From JAVBJV01 sp031555315 (GTDB lineage Bacteria > Pseudomonadota > Alphaproteobacteria > Acetobacterales > Acetobacteraceae), in NCBI GenBank assembly GCA_031555315.1, contig JAVBUO010000010.1, positions 1 through 64,000 on the forward strand: a stretch of 64,000 bases of DNA, written 5' to 3'. The notes below the pieces were generated by a model. That model had not been told where the DNA came from. It did no database searches and was given only the letters and a program-made list of their open reading frames with translations. Shown here piece after piece: positions 8,031 through 15,723 of the stretch (position 1 is the first letter of the stretch; each line of letters opens with the position of its first letter). The position numbers were made by a program, and so were the translations under genes.

Positions 8031-8930
8031 TCAGTGGGTGACTTCCTCGCCCAGATACGTTCCCCAGAAACTGGCGCGCGGCAGCCAGCCGCGATAGTTG
8101 CCGATCTGCACCTGGCACCAGTCGGCGTCTTTCTCGCAACTTCGGATACGCCCGATCACTCCGGGGCGCAGGGTGGCAACGGCGTCCGAAGTGGCGTCGG
8201 CCCGGCGGCGCAGGACCTGGTTCTGGCCGAGGACGACGAAGCTGCGCCGGGCGGTCAGCACGGCGGTGTGTACCCAGCCCTGATTGCCTTCGGGGTCACG
8301 GATCAGCCGCCAGACTTCGAATTCGCGCAGGATCTCGACCGGCATTTCCTTGCGCCGGTACACCCAGTCCACCGGATAGCGCGTGCCGGGGCCGACGCGC
8401 ATGTTCACCTCGTCGGAACGTAGCGCCGCGAAGCGCGGCAGCGGCTGGCCGGTGATCTGGCCCCGAGCCGGTGTGGCCGGGGCTTCGGGCACGGGCGGTG
8501 TGGCGGGCGCAGCGGCGGCCCCCGCTGCTGCTGCTGCTGCTGGCGCTGCCGTGCTGGCGCGGGCTGGCGATTGCGGACGCTGAGTCTGCGGCGGCCGTGT
8601 CTGTTGCTGCCCGCGGCGCGTGGTGGTCGGGCGCTGCGGCTGGGTCGCCTGGGCGGGCCGGGGGCGTGTGGCGGCGGGGCGTGCGGCATCCGGGCGAGAG
8701 GGGCGCGGCGTGGTGGCGCGCGGTGTTGTGGCGCGGGGCGTAGCCGCCGGACGCGTGGTGGTGCGGGCGGGCGCGGTGGCGCCGTCGGCCGGCGCATTGC
8801 TGCGCGGTGTTTGCGCGGTCTGGGCCAGTCCGGCTGCCGGCGTACAGGCCAGCGCGGCGGCGACGAGAAGACGCCGGCAGACGAGGAAGGCCGGGCGTGC
8901 CAAAGGGTGCATGCGCGAACGGTTGCTCAT
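8031..8930 (-). CDS. Secreted protein with low-complexity linker and two SH3b repeats
   Basis: The 299-residue protein has a signal peptide (hydrophobic LLVAAALACTPAAGLAQ near residues 20-37). An extraordinary Thr/Pro/Arg/Ala/Gln linker follows from about 38 to 155, and then two bacterial SH3 repeats. The first contains VNMRVGPGTRYPVDWVY and GWVHTAVL. The second contains VLRRRADATSDAVATL, DWCQVQIGNYRGWL and the end FWGTYLGEEV. SH3b domains usually bind peptidoglycan or proteins in the periplasm. It is the last gene of an overlapping trio with the DsrE and MoeB-like genes (ATGA overlap at 8927-8930). The linker is encoded by simple-sequence DNA. Confidence 0.72.
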   Translation of the reverse strand: MSNRSRMHPLARPAFLVCRRLLVAAALACTPAAGLAQTAQTPRSNAPADGATAPARTTTRPAATPRATTPRATTPRPSRPDAARPAATRPRPAQATQPQRPTTTRRGQQQTRPPQTQRPQSPARASTAAPAAAAAAGAAAAPATPPVPEAPATPARGQITGQPLPRFAALRSDEVNMRVGPGTRYPVDWVYRRKEMPVEILREFEVWRLIRDPEGNQGWVHTAVLTARRSFVVLGQNQVLRRRADATSDAVATLRPGVIGRIRSCEKDADWCQVQIGNYRGWLPRASFWGTYLGEEVTH

Positions 8931-9310
8931 AGAGTTACAATACTGCCATTTCCGGTTGCCGCCAGGAAGGTCGCGGCGCCTGCCGTTGTCACGCGCGGGT
9001 CGAGGGCGTCTGCGGCGATGTTTTCGCTGCGCAGCCCCGCTTCACAGACGATGCAGGCCACGCCCAGCTCGTGCGCGGCGTCGTACAGTTCCGCCAGGGT
9101 GCCGACCCCGCGCGCGCGCAGCACGGCTTCGCGCGGGTCGGCGTGCAGCGGTGCTGTGCGCAGGAACAGGTGCAGCCCGGCGTTGGTGGCGAACAGTGTC
9201 ACCTTGCGGCCCAGCGCCGCGGCGGTGGTGGCCAGCACCAGCGCGTAATGCGCGCGTTCGTGCCCGCCCGAGATCAGCAAGATACCCAGCGGCGATTGGT
9301 CAGAGCGCAC
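8927..9310 (-). CDS. DsrE-family protein (possible sulfur-relay)
   Basis: A 127-residue protein that reads like the DsrE/DsrF fold: LGILLISGGHERAHYALVLATTAAALG, then LFATNAGLHLFL and the helix LYDAAHELGVACIVCEAGLRSE. DsrE-like proteins carry or modify sulfur, and Cys residues lie in ACIVCEAG. It overlaps the upstream MoeB-like gene by 11 bp and the downstream SH3b gene by 4 bp, so all three are translated from one message. Pairing with an E1-like activating enzyme hints at sulfur transfer to a cofactor or carrier protein; that link is inferred from neighbourhood only. Confidence 0.65.
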   Translation of the reverse strand: MRSDQSPLGILLISGGHERAHYALVLATTAAALGRKVTLFATNAGLHLFLRTAPLHADPREAVLRARGVGTLAELYDAAHELGVACIVCEAGLRSENIAADALDPRVTTAGAATFLAATGNGSIVTL

Positions 9311-10124
9311 AGGACGCGCCTTCGGATGACGTCGAGGCGTGCGCCGACAGGTCGCGCAGTGTTGCGTGCTCGCCGCAGGCCGGGCAGGCGGGGTCTTTGG
9401 GCAGGCGGATCACCCGCTGGCGCATCGACAGCGCGTCCCACAACAGTAGGCGCCCGGACAGCGAGTCGCCGATGCCGAGGATTTCCTTCAGCGTTTCGGT
9501 CGCCTGCAGCGCCCCCATCACCCCGGCCACCGCGCCCAGAATGCCGGCCTCGGCGCAGGTGGGGATCGTGCCGGCGGGCGGCGCTTCGGGGGTCAGGCAG
9601 CGATAGCACGGCCCGCCGGTGTGCGGGCGGAACACCGAAAGCTGTCCTTCGAAGCGCAGGATCGCCGCCGACACCAAGGTCCGCCGCGCCAGCACGCAGG
9701 CGTCGGCCAGCAGAAAGCGGGTGGCGAAATTGTCGGTCGCGTCGCAGACCACGTCGTAACCGCCGACCAGCGCCAGCGCGTTGTCGGCGGTCAGCCGCAG
9801 CGGGTGGATGTCGACCACGACATTGGGGTTCAGGGCAGCGACCGCATGGGCCGCGGAATCGGCTTTCAGCGTGCCGATCCGCGCCGTGGTATGCGCGATC
9901 TGGCGCTGCAGGTTGCTCAGTTCCACCGTGTCGTGATCGACGATGCCGATCGTCCCCACGCCGGCGGCGGCCAGATACAGCGCCAGCGGCGAACCCAGCC
10001 CGCCGGCGCCGGTGATCAGCACGCGCGCCGCGCGTAACCGTGCCTGCCCGGTGCCGCCCACTTCCTTCAGCAGGATGTTGCGTGAATAGCGGGTTATCTC
10101 TTCTTCGGTGAAGTCGAGGTGCAT
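9300..10124 (-). CDS. MoeB/ThiF/HesA-family adenylyltransferase
   Basis: This E1-like enzyme adenylates the C-terminus of a ubiquitin-fold sulfur carrier (MoaD or ThiS type). I start at the ATG at 10124 (MHLDFTEEEITRYSRNILL), the classic MoeB beginning; the longer frame adds 23 unlikely residues. The nucleotide loop is ITGAGGLGSPLALYLAAAG at about residues 37-55. LSNLQRQI and CDATDNFATR follow, then the zinc pairs CYRC and CPAC and the candidate catalytic Cys in GTIPTCAEAG. No rhodanese domain follows, unlike MOCS3. MoeB versus ThiF cannot be decided since no carrier gene is in the window. Confidence 0.78.
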   Translation of the reverse strand: MHLDFTEEEITRYSRNILLKEVGGTGQARLRAARVLITGAGGLGSPLALYLAAAGVGTIGIVDHDTVELSNLQRQIAHTTARIGTLKADSAAHAVAALNPNVVVDIHPLRLTADNALALVGGYDVVCDATDNFATRFLLADACVLARRTLVSAAILRFEGQLSVFRPHTGGPCYRCLTPEAPPAGTIPTCAEAGILGAVAGVMGALQATETLKEILGIGDSLSGRLLLWDALSMRQRVIRLPKDPACPACGEHATLRDLSAHASTSSEGASCAL

Positions 10125-10157
10125 GCGCCGAGAATAAGACGTTTCGTCTTCAATAGG

Positions 10158-10188
10158 CCAGCGCGGCAGAACATGTCTGCCGCGCTGG
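10158..10188. terminator. Perfect 13-bp hairpin between kbp and the moeB-like gene
   Basis: Arms 10158-10170 and 10176-10188 are perfectly complementary around a 5-base loop. It lies downstream of kbp on the minus strand. No T run follows on either strand, so it may stabilise the kbp 3' end rather than terminate. Confidence 0.5.
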
Positions 10189-10228
10189 ATCAATTATGCC
10201 GGAGTTTGCCCGGCAGGCTTTGTGGCGT

Positions 10229-10669
10229 TCAGGACACCACGGGGATGCGCAGCACCTGGCCCGGATAGATCTTGTCCGGATGGGTGAGCATCGGGCGGTT
10301 GGCCTCGAAGATCGCGTTGTACTTGTTGGCATCGCCATACATCGCCTTCGAGATCTTCGACAGCGTGTCGCCGCTCTGCACCGTATACATCTTCGAGGAC
10401 GTCGCGCCGTCGGCCGCCTGCAGATTGCTGTCAACTTTGCTGACCCCGACCGTGTTGCCCAGCGCCAGCACGATCTTTTCGGCCACTTCGTTCGAAGCCG
10501 CCTTGCCCGAGACCTTCACCGTGTCGCCCTCGACGGCGATGTTCAGATCGTCGGCGCGCAGGCCGTGTTTTTCGACTTCCTTGCGCAGGGCTTCTGCCGT
10601 TGCCGCCTGCGCGGGAGACGCGCCCATCAGCGATGCGCCGACGTCACGAATGAAACTGAACAGACCCAT
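10229..10669 (-). CDS. kbp: Kbp (YgaU) LysM-BON potassium-binding protein
   Basis: Kbp is a small protein described in E. coli as a K+ sensor. The 146 residues align in order with that protein: the MGLFSFIRDVG start, a BON domain (about 25-85, with VKVSGKAASNEVAEKIVLAL), then a LysM domain (about 95-144, with YTVQSGDTLSKISKAMYG and the signature HPDKIYPGQVLRIP). There is no signal peptide, as in E. coli. Upstream on the minus strand is an AGGAG box. It seems monocistronic. Confidence 0.92.
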   Translation of the reverse strand: MGLFSFIRDVGASLMGASPAQAATAEALRKEVEKHGLRADDLNIAVEGDTVKVSGKAASNEVAEKIVLALGNTVGVSKVDSNLQAADGATSSKMYTVQSGDTLSKISKAMYGDANKYNAIFEANRPMLTHPDKIYPGQVLRIPVVS

Positions 10670-10799
10670 GGAAAACAGACTCCTGTTAAAAAGCTGGGCA
10701 ACAACCCAAGCATGCCGGGAAATCTAGCTTAAAAATGCAAAATGAACATCTCTGAATCGAGGGGTTCGACAAGAACAGTTACTCCGGAATATTTTCTTT

Positions 10800-11255
10800 T
10801 TACTTGGAGTTGACGCCCGTGCTGCCAAAGCCGCCCGCACCGCGCGCCGTGTCGGGCAGGGTGTCGGTTTCGCGCCATGTGGCGCGGGTGACGGGGGCGA
10901 TAATCAACTGCGCGATGCGCGTGCCGCGCTCGACGATGAACGGCGTGTCCGAAATGTTCGCGACGATCACCCCGACCTCGCCGCGATAGTCTTCGTCGAT
11001 GGTGCCGGGGCCGTTGGGCACGATGATGCCGGACTTCAGCGCCAGTCCCGAACGCGCCCGCACCTGCGCTTCGTAACCGGGGGGCAGGGCGATCTTCAGG
11101 CCGGTGGGGATCACGGCGCGCGCGCCGGGCGGAACGACGACCGGGTCGATCACGGCGGCCAGCAGATCCATCCCGGCGGCGCCCTGTGTGGCGTAAGACG
11201 GCAACGGCAGATCACGTCCATGCGGCAGGCGTTCGACGGCGATGTGTACGGTCAT
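10800..11255 (-). CDS. dut: Deoxyuridine 5'-triphosphate nucleotidohydrolase (dUTPase)
   Basis: Dut hydrolyses dUTP to dUMP, preventing uracil incorporation and supplying dTMP synthesis. The start is the ATG at 11255 (MTVHIAVERLPHG); the longer open frame runs into coaBC. All five trimeric dUTPase motifs are visible: GAAGMDL, ARSGLALKSGI, GTIDEDYRGEVGVI, RIAQLIIAP and the C-terminal RGAGGFGSTG. At 151 residues it is of normal length. It follows coaBC by 11 bp, and coaBC-dut is a common pair. Confidence 0.96.
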   Translation of the reverse strand: MTVHIAVERLPHGRDLPLPSYATQGAAGMDLLAAVIDPVVVPPGARAVIPTGLKIALPPGYEAQVRARSGLALKSGIIVPNGPGTIDEDYRGEVGVIVANISDTPFIVERGTRIAQLIIAPVTRATWRETDTLPDTARGAGGFGSTGVNSK

Positions 11256-11266
11256 CAATCCAGCTT

Positions 11267-12457
11267 TCAGAAAAATGCGGCGATGCGCGCGGCCAGCCGG
11301 CGCGCGACGTCTTCCTTGGGCAGTTCGGGCCAGTGTTCGGTCCCGGTTTCCGAGATCAGATGCACGGTGTTGCGCGCCCCGCCCATCACGTCGCCCGAGA
11401 CATCGTTGGCGACGATCCAGTCGCAGCCCTTGCGGCGGCGTTTTTCGGCGGCGTGTTCCAGCACGGTTTCGGTCTCGGCCGCGAAGCCGACCACCAGTTT
11501 CGGCCGGGCCGGGCCGGCGGCGGACAGCGTGGCCAGAATGTCGGGGTTCTGCACCAGCTCCAGTGGCGCGGGGGCGCTGCCGGGGACTTTCTTCATCTTC
11601 TGGCTGGTGGCGTGTGCGGGCCGCCAGTCGGCGACGGCGGCGGCGCAAACCGCGATATCGGCGGGCAGCGCGGTCCGGCACGCATCCAGCATCTGCGCGG
11701 CGGTCTCGATGCGCACCACCTGCACGCCGCGCGGATCGGCTTCGCCGACCGGGCCGCTGATCAGCGTGACGCGCGCCCCCAGCGCCGCCAGCGCCGCGGC
11801 GATCGCGTGGCCCTGCCGGCCCGAGGAGCGGTTGGCGATATAGCGCACCGGGTCGATCGGCTCGTGCGTCGGGCCGCTGGTGACCAGCGCGTGTTTCCCG
11901 GCCAGCGGGCCGGAGGGCTGTAACTGTGCGCGGATGGCGTCGAGCAGCGCTTCAGGTTCGATCAGCCGGCCCGGCCCGCTTTCGGGTTCGGCCATCGGCC
12001 CGTCGTCCGGCCCGGCCAGCGTCACGCCGCGCGCGGCCAGCGTCCGGATATGGCCCTGGGTCGCCGGGTGTTGCCACATCATCGGGTTCATCGCCGGGGC
12101 GAGCAGCACCGGGCGGTCGCAGGCCAGCAGCACGGCGCCGGCCAGATCGTCGGCCAGGCCCAGCGCCATACGCGCGATCATGCTGGCCGAGGCAGGCGCC
12201 ACCACCACCAGATCGGCCCAGCGCGCCAGCCGGATATGGCCGACCGCCTGTTCCTCTTCCAGCGAGAACAGATCCTGCGCCACCGCCTGCCCGGTGATCG
12301 CCTGCAGCGCGTGCGCGGTGACGAACTGTGCGCCGCCCGCGGTGAGCACGGCCTTGACCTGCGCGCCGTCCTTGCGCAGCAGGCGGATCAGCGTCAGCAC
12401 CTTGAAGGCGGCGACGCTGCCCGAGACGACGATCAGGATCTTCTTGCCGGTCAGCAT
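11267..12457 (-). CDS. coaBC: Bifunctional phosphopantothenoylcysteine decarboxylase/synthetase
   Basis: CoaBC makes 4'-phosphopantetheine, the precursor of coenzyme A: the CoaB part joins cysteine to phosphopantothenate and the flavin-dependent CoaC part decarboxylates it. The ATG at 12457 gives MLTGKKILIVVSGSVAAFK, the usual start. The N-terminal CoaC domain (1-190) shows VAPASASMIARMALGLADDL and the NPMMWQHPATQ motif. The CoaB domain shows TSGPTHEPIDPVRYIANRSSG and WIVANDVSGDVMGG near the end. The length of 396 residues is standard. Confidence 0.96.
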   Translation of the reverse strand: MLTGKKILIVVSGSVAAFKVLTLIRLLRKDGAQVKAVLTAGGAQFVTAHALQAITGQAVAQDLFSLEEEQAVGHIRLARWADLVVVAPASASMIARMALGLADDLAGAVLLACDRPVLLAPAMNPMMWQHPATQGHIRTLAARGVTLAGPDDGPMAEPESGPGRLIEPEALLDAIRAQLQPSGPLAGKHALVTSGPTHEPIDPVRYIANRSSGRQGHAIAAALAALGARVTLISGPVGEADPRGVQVVRIETAAQMLDACRTALPADIAVCAAAVADWRPAHATSQKMKKVPGSAPAPLELVQNPDILATLSAAGPARPKLVVGFAAETETVLEHAAEKRRRKGCDWIVANDVSGDVMGGARNTVHLISETGTEHWPELPKEDVARRLAARIAAFF

Positions 12458-12484
12458 GGGGCGCACTCTAGGGGATTTTACCGG

Positions 12485-12516
12485 AAATAAAAAAGGGTGC
12501 CTGTGAGGCACCCTTT
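12485..12516 (-). terminator. Intrinsic terminator downstream of the binding-protein gene
   Basis: On the minus strand AAAGGGTGCCT pairs with AGGCACCCTTT (12506-12516 with 12492-12502) around a 3-base loop, followed by six T (12494-12489 as read on the minus strand, partly shared with the stem). It ends transcripts from the gene at 12676-13689, leaving the repeat element 12530-12682 inside that 3' untranslated region. Confidence 0.85.
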
Positions 12517-12529
12517 CCGATCTTTGCCA

Positions 12530-12682
12530 CCAGGGAGGCCGTTCGAGACTGCGCTGGCGTAAGTCGTATGGTGGTGCTTGCCGAGAACCGGCGCGCAGCG
12601 GACTGATGTCCGTGAGCACCGGAAGCGCAGGAAAGCGCCGTCAGACGGCCGCGCCAGTAGCGGTATCGGACAGCCTCACCGG
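12530..12682 (-). repeat. Structured repeat family A, copy 1 (terminal inverted repeats)
   Basis: About 153 bp, clearly homologous to 13781-13932. The ends form an imperfect inverted repeat of about 28 bp (CCAGGGAGGCCGTTCGAGAC at 12530 against the complement of the bases ending at 12682). Internal hairpins are CGGAC-TGAT-GTCCG, GCGC-AGGAAA-GCGC and GCCG-TCAGA-CGGC. On the minus strand the element begins at the TGA stop codon of the binding-protein gene (12676-12678), and the last Arg codon also lies within it. It sits between that stop and the terminator, so it would be transcribed as a 3' untranslated structure. Confidence 0.85.
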
Positions 12683-13689
12683 AAGGGCCACGCGTACATC
12701 AGGCCACCCTTGTTCCACAGCGCGTTCAGTCCACGCGGCAGGCGCAGCGGGGAAGACGGGCCGACATTGCGCTCGAAGCTCTCGCCGTAATTGCCGACCT
12801 GTTTGATCGCCTGCAGCATCCAGTCCGGGTTCAGCCCGCCCAGCAGCTTGCCGAATTCGCCGCTGCGGCCCAGCAGGCGCTGCACGCCGGGGTTCTGGCT
12901 TTCACGCGCCATCTGCTCGACATTGGCGGCGGTGATGCCCTGTTCCTCGGCCTCGATCAGGCCCATCAGCACCCAGTGGACGATCTGGTACCACTGGTCG
13001 TCGCCGGCGCGCACCATCGGGCCCAGCGGTTCCTTGCTGATCAGGTCGGGCAGGATCATGTATTCGTCCGGGTTCGGCAGCGAGGCGATCATCGAGGCCA
13101 GCGCCGATGCGTCGTTGGTCGCCGCGTCGCACCGGCCGGACAGGAAAGCGCGCTGCAGGTTCTCGGGCGTATCGATGGCGATCACCTGCACCTGCAGGTT
13201 GTTCTGGCGCGTCCAGTCGGCGACGTTCATCTCGTGCGTCGAACCCTGCAACAGGCAGACCGATGCGCCGTTCAGTTCGGTGCTGCGGCCGATATTGGCC
13301 GATTTACGCACCACGAATCCCTGCCCGTCGTAGAAATTCACCCCCACGCCGCGCAGGCCGATGGTGGCGTCGCGCAGGAAGGTCATCGTGGTGTTGCGCG
13401 ACAGCATGTCGACCTCGCCCGACTGCAGCGCGGTGAAGCGGACCTGGTCGGTCAGCGTGACGTAGCGGACCTTGTTCGCATCGCCCAGCACGGCGGCGGC
13501 GACGGCGCGGCACAGATCCACGTCCAGTCCGCGCCAGACGCCGGCGCTGTCGGCGGCGGAAAACCCGGACAGCCCCGTGTTGACCCCACAGGCCAGCGCG
13601 CCGCGCTGGCGCACCGTATCGAGCACACCCGCCTGCGCGACGCCGCACCCCATGATGAGGGCCGCCGCAAGTCCAAGGAGTCTTTTCAT
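12676..13689 (-). CDS. Amino-acid ABC transporter substrate-binding protein (AapJ/BztA-like)
   Basis: A periplasmic binding protein for polar or general L-amino acids. The signal peptide is MKRLLGLAAALIMGCGVAQA. The mature start VLDTVRQRGALACGVNTGLSGFS, then LDVDLCRAVAAAVLGD, DMLSRNTTMTFLRD and the end with ALNPD-like GGLNPDWMLQAIKQVGNYGE and LPRGLNALWNKGGLMYAWPFR, are those of the AapJ family at its usual ~337 residues. No permease or ATPase genes are next to it, so it is an orphan receptor or its partners are elsewhere. Copies of repeat family A lie on both sides in the same orientation. Confidence 0.88.
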   Translation of the reverse strand: MKRLLGLAAALIMGCGVAQAGVLDTVRQRGALACGVNTGLSGFSAADSAGVWRGLDVDLCRAVAAAVLGDANKVRYVTLTDQVRFTALQSGEVDMLSRNTTMTFLRDATIGLRGVGVNFYDGQGFVVRKSANIGRSTELNGASVCLLQGSTHEMNVADWTRQNNLQVQVIAIDTPENLQRAFLSGRCDAATNDASALASMIASLPNPDEYMILPDLISKEPLGPMVRAGDDQWYQIVHWVLMGLIEAEEQGITAANVEQMARESQNPGVQRLLGRSGEFGKLLGGLNPDWMLQAIKQVGNYGESFERNVGPSSPLRLPRGLNALWNKGGLMYAWPFR

Positions 13690-13780
13690 TGACGCACTTC
13701 CTCCCGATCTGAATTGATTTGATTGTGATGTGAAACCTTACGCCGGGAGATCGGGCGTGGAAAAGGGCTTTTTGAGTCCA

Positions 13781-13932
13781 CCTAGAGACTGTTCGAGACT
13801 GCGCTGGCGTGAGTCGTATGGTGGTTCTTTCTGAGAACCGGCGCGCGGCGAACATTGGTTCGTGAGCACCGGAAGCGCAGGGAAGTGCTGCCAGACGGCC
13901 ACGCCAGTAGCAGTATCGGGCAGTCTCTCAGG
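13781..13932 (-). repeat. Structured repeat family A, copy 2
   Basis: About 152 bp, same orientation as copy 1. The left end AGAGACTGTTCGAGACTGC (13784 on) pairs imperfectly with the right end (rc of 13901-13932, TGAGAGACTGCCCGATACTG). Hairpins correspond to those of copy 1 with compensatory differences: CGAAC-ATTG-GTTCG where copy 1 has CGGAC/GTCCG, GCTG/CGGC where copy 1 has GCCG/CGGC, and GCGC/GTGC where copy 1 has GCGC/GCGC. On the minus strand the element starts at the TGA stop of the HIT gene (13928-13930). It also occupies most of the space upstream of the binding-protein gene. Confidence 0.85.
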
Positions 13933-14299
13933 CCGGCTGGATCATCCGGCCCAGCCGCCGTCCGCCGCAGATATGGACGTGAAAATGCGGCACTTCCTGC
14001 CCGCCATCGGCGCCGATGTTGGTGATCAGCCGCCAGCCCGGGGCGTTCAGTTGCAGATCGGCGGCGACTTTGGCAACCGCCTGCCAGAAACCCGCAATTT
14101 CCGCGGCGCTGGCGCGTGCCGTGAAGTCGGGGAACGAGACGTATTTCCCCTTGGGGATCACCAGTACGTGGATCGGCGCCTGTGGCGCGATGTCGTGAAA
14201 GGCGAAAGCGTGTGCGTCGTCGTACAGCGGTTTGGCGGGGATCTCGCCGCGCAGGATGCGGGCGAAAATGTTCTGGTCGTCGTAGGCGGGAATGGTCAT
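13928..14299 (-). CDS. HIT-family nucleotide hydrolase (HinT-like)
   Basis: HIT proteins hydrolyse nucleoside phosphoramidates or other nucleotide conjugates. The ATG at 14299 gives MTIPAYDDQNIFARILRGEI, the normal start, and the 123-residue protein ends with the histidine triad in VPHFHVHICGG. Other family marks are AFHDIAPQAPIHVLVIPK and the region around LITNIGADGGQEV. It lies 14 bp after hisE on the same strand, as often seen where HIT genes follow his genes. The gene ends in TGA supplied by the right end of repeat copy 2. Confidence 0.87.
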   Translation of the reverse strand: MTIPAYDDQNIFARILRGEIPAKPLYDDAHAFAFHDIAPQAPIHVLVIPKGKYVSFPDFTARASAAEIAGFWQAVAKVAADLQLNAPGWRLITNIGADGGQEVPHFHVHICGGRRLGRMIQPA

Positions 14300-14313
14300 C
14301 GGCCGGAACTCCT

Positions 14314-14883
14314 TCAGGGAATTTTCGTGGACGTCACGCCGAGGACGCGGCGCAGCGTGTCGGGGCGCGCGGCCTTTTCCGCGATGCCGCTGACGCCTTC
14401 GCGCCGGTGCAGTTCGGCCCAGACCATGTCGGGTGTGATGCCGGCGTTCACCCACAGAACCAGCAGGTGATACAGCACGTCGGCGCTTTCCATGACGACC
14501 TGCGGGTTGTTGCCGCGCACCGCCTCGATCACGCATTCCACGGCTTCCTCGCCGAATTTCTGCGCCACCTTGTCGGTGCCGCGGGCCAGCAGCCGCGCCG
14601 AATGGCTGACGTCCGGGTTGCCGTCGCGGCGCGACAGGATCACCGCATACAGCCGCTCGAGCACCGCCGATGTCGCAGCACCGTCTATCGGCGTCGGCGC
14701 CACGGCGATGCGGCCGGTAGCCAGCGCGCCGAGGATATTGGCGGCTTTTTTCCTGCCCTTGGCGGATTTCGCCGCCGACGGCTTCAGCGCGATGGCGATC
14801 TGCGCCTTGACCTTCTTCAGGTCGGTCTTTTTCAGTTTCTTGTCGGGTTTGGCGGCTTTCCTGGCCTTGGGTGGCTTAACCAT
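14314..14883 (-). CDS. hisE: Phosphoribosyl-ATP pyrophosphatase with Lys-rich N-terminal extension
   Basis: HisE removes pyrophosphate from phosphoribosyl-ATP in histidine synthesis. The core begins near residue 72 with LERLYAVILSRR and continues with RLLARGTDKVAQKFGEEAVECVIEA and ESADVLYHLLVLW, the standard MazG-like helices. The protein has 189 residues against roughly 100-110 for typical HisE. The first ~70 residues are extra, rich in Lys and Ala (VKPPKARKAAKPDKKLKKTD), giving a strongly basic tail, with an AVAPTPIDG link to the core. The gene overlaps hisF by 8 bp. The extension may be mis-annotated translation, but the frame is open and the start ATG is well placed on the hisF stop. Confidence 0.88.
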   Translation of the reverse strand: MVKPPKARKAAKPDKKLKKTDLKKVKAQIAIALKPSAAKSAKGRKKAANILGALATGRIAVAPTPIDGAATSAVLERLYAVILSRRDGNPDVSHSARLLARGTDKVAQKFGEEAVECVIEAVRGNNPQVVMESADVLYHLLVLWVNAGITPDMVWAELHRREGVSGIAEKAARPDTLRRVLGVTSTKIP

Positions 14884-15658
14884 GTTCCGCCTCCTTTTCT
14901 GCGGTCAGGCGCACCGGCAATCCCGCGTCGTGCAGCGCGCGCTTGACCTGATCGATGGTGAACGTGCCGAAGTGAAACACGCTGGCGGCCAGCAGACCAG
15001 TGGCGCCCGCCTTCGCCCCCTCGACGAAATGTTCCAGTGTGCCGACCCCGCCCGAGGCGATCACCGGCACGCGCACCGCACCGCAGGCGGCGCGCAGCAG
15101 GTCGAGGTCGAACCCCGCACCGGTGCCGTCGCGGTCCATCGAGGTCAGCAGAATCTCGCCCGCGCCCAATTCCGCCACGCGCCGGCACCAGGCGATCGCA
15201 TCGATCCCGGTGCCGTTGCGTCCGCCATGGGTGAACACCTCCCACGTGCCATTGGCGTTGCTGCGCGCATCGACGGCAACCACCACGCATTGGCTGCCGA
15301 ATTTTTCCGCCGCTTCGGCGATCAGTTCAGGGCGCGCCACGGCGGCCGAGTTCATCGAACATTTGTCGGCGCCGGCCAGCAGCAGACGGCGCATGTCCTC
15401 GGTACTGCGCACCCCGCCGCCAACCGTCAGCGGCAGAAAGATACGCGCCGCGGTACGCGACACCACATCGAGGATGGTGTCGCGGTTTTCATGGCTGGCG
15501 GTGATGTCGAGGAAGGTGAGTTCGTCCGCGCCCGCCGCGTCGTACAGCGCCGCCTGTTCCACCGGATCGCCCGCATCGCGCAGCGACACGAAATTGACCC
15601 CTTTGACGACGCGCCCATCCTTGACGTCCAGACACGGAATGACGCGCAGCTTCAACAC
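14876..15658 (-). CDS. hisF: Imidazole glycerol phosphate synthase cyclase subunit
   Basis: HisF is the TIM-barrel cyclase that uses ammonia from HisH to form imidazole glycerol phosphate and AICAR. The start codon is GTG at 15658. The catalytic aspartates lie in RVIPCLDVKDGRVVKGVNFV and CVVVAVDARSN. Phosphate-binding loops are TVGGGVRSTEDM and VIASGGVGTLEHF, and SMDRDGTGAGFD is typical. The 260 residues are full length. It heads the hisF-hisE-HIT operon; no other his genes are in the window. Confidence 0.97.
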   Translation of the reverse strand: MLKLRVIPCLDVKDGRVVKGVNFVSLRDAGDPVEQAALYDAAGADELTFLDITASHENRDTILDVVSRTAARIFLPLTVGGGVRSTEDMRRLLLAGADKCSMNSAAVARPELIAEAAEKFGSQCVVVAVDARSNANGTWEVFTHGGRNGTGIDAIAWCRRVAELGAGEILLTSMDRDGTGAGFDLDLLRAACGAVRVPVIASGGVGTLEHFVEGAKAGATGLLAASVFHFGTFTIDQVKRALHDAGLPVRLTAEKEAEHG

Positions 15659-15723
15659 GGCAGGCTCCCCTTTATTCTCGGCCCTTCATTGGGGACAAGT
15701 GCGCGTCGAAGCAAGCGGATTTA

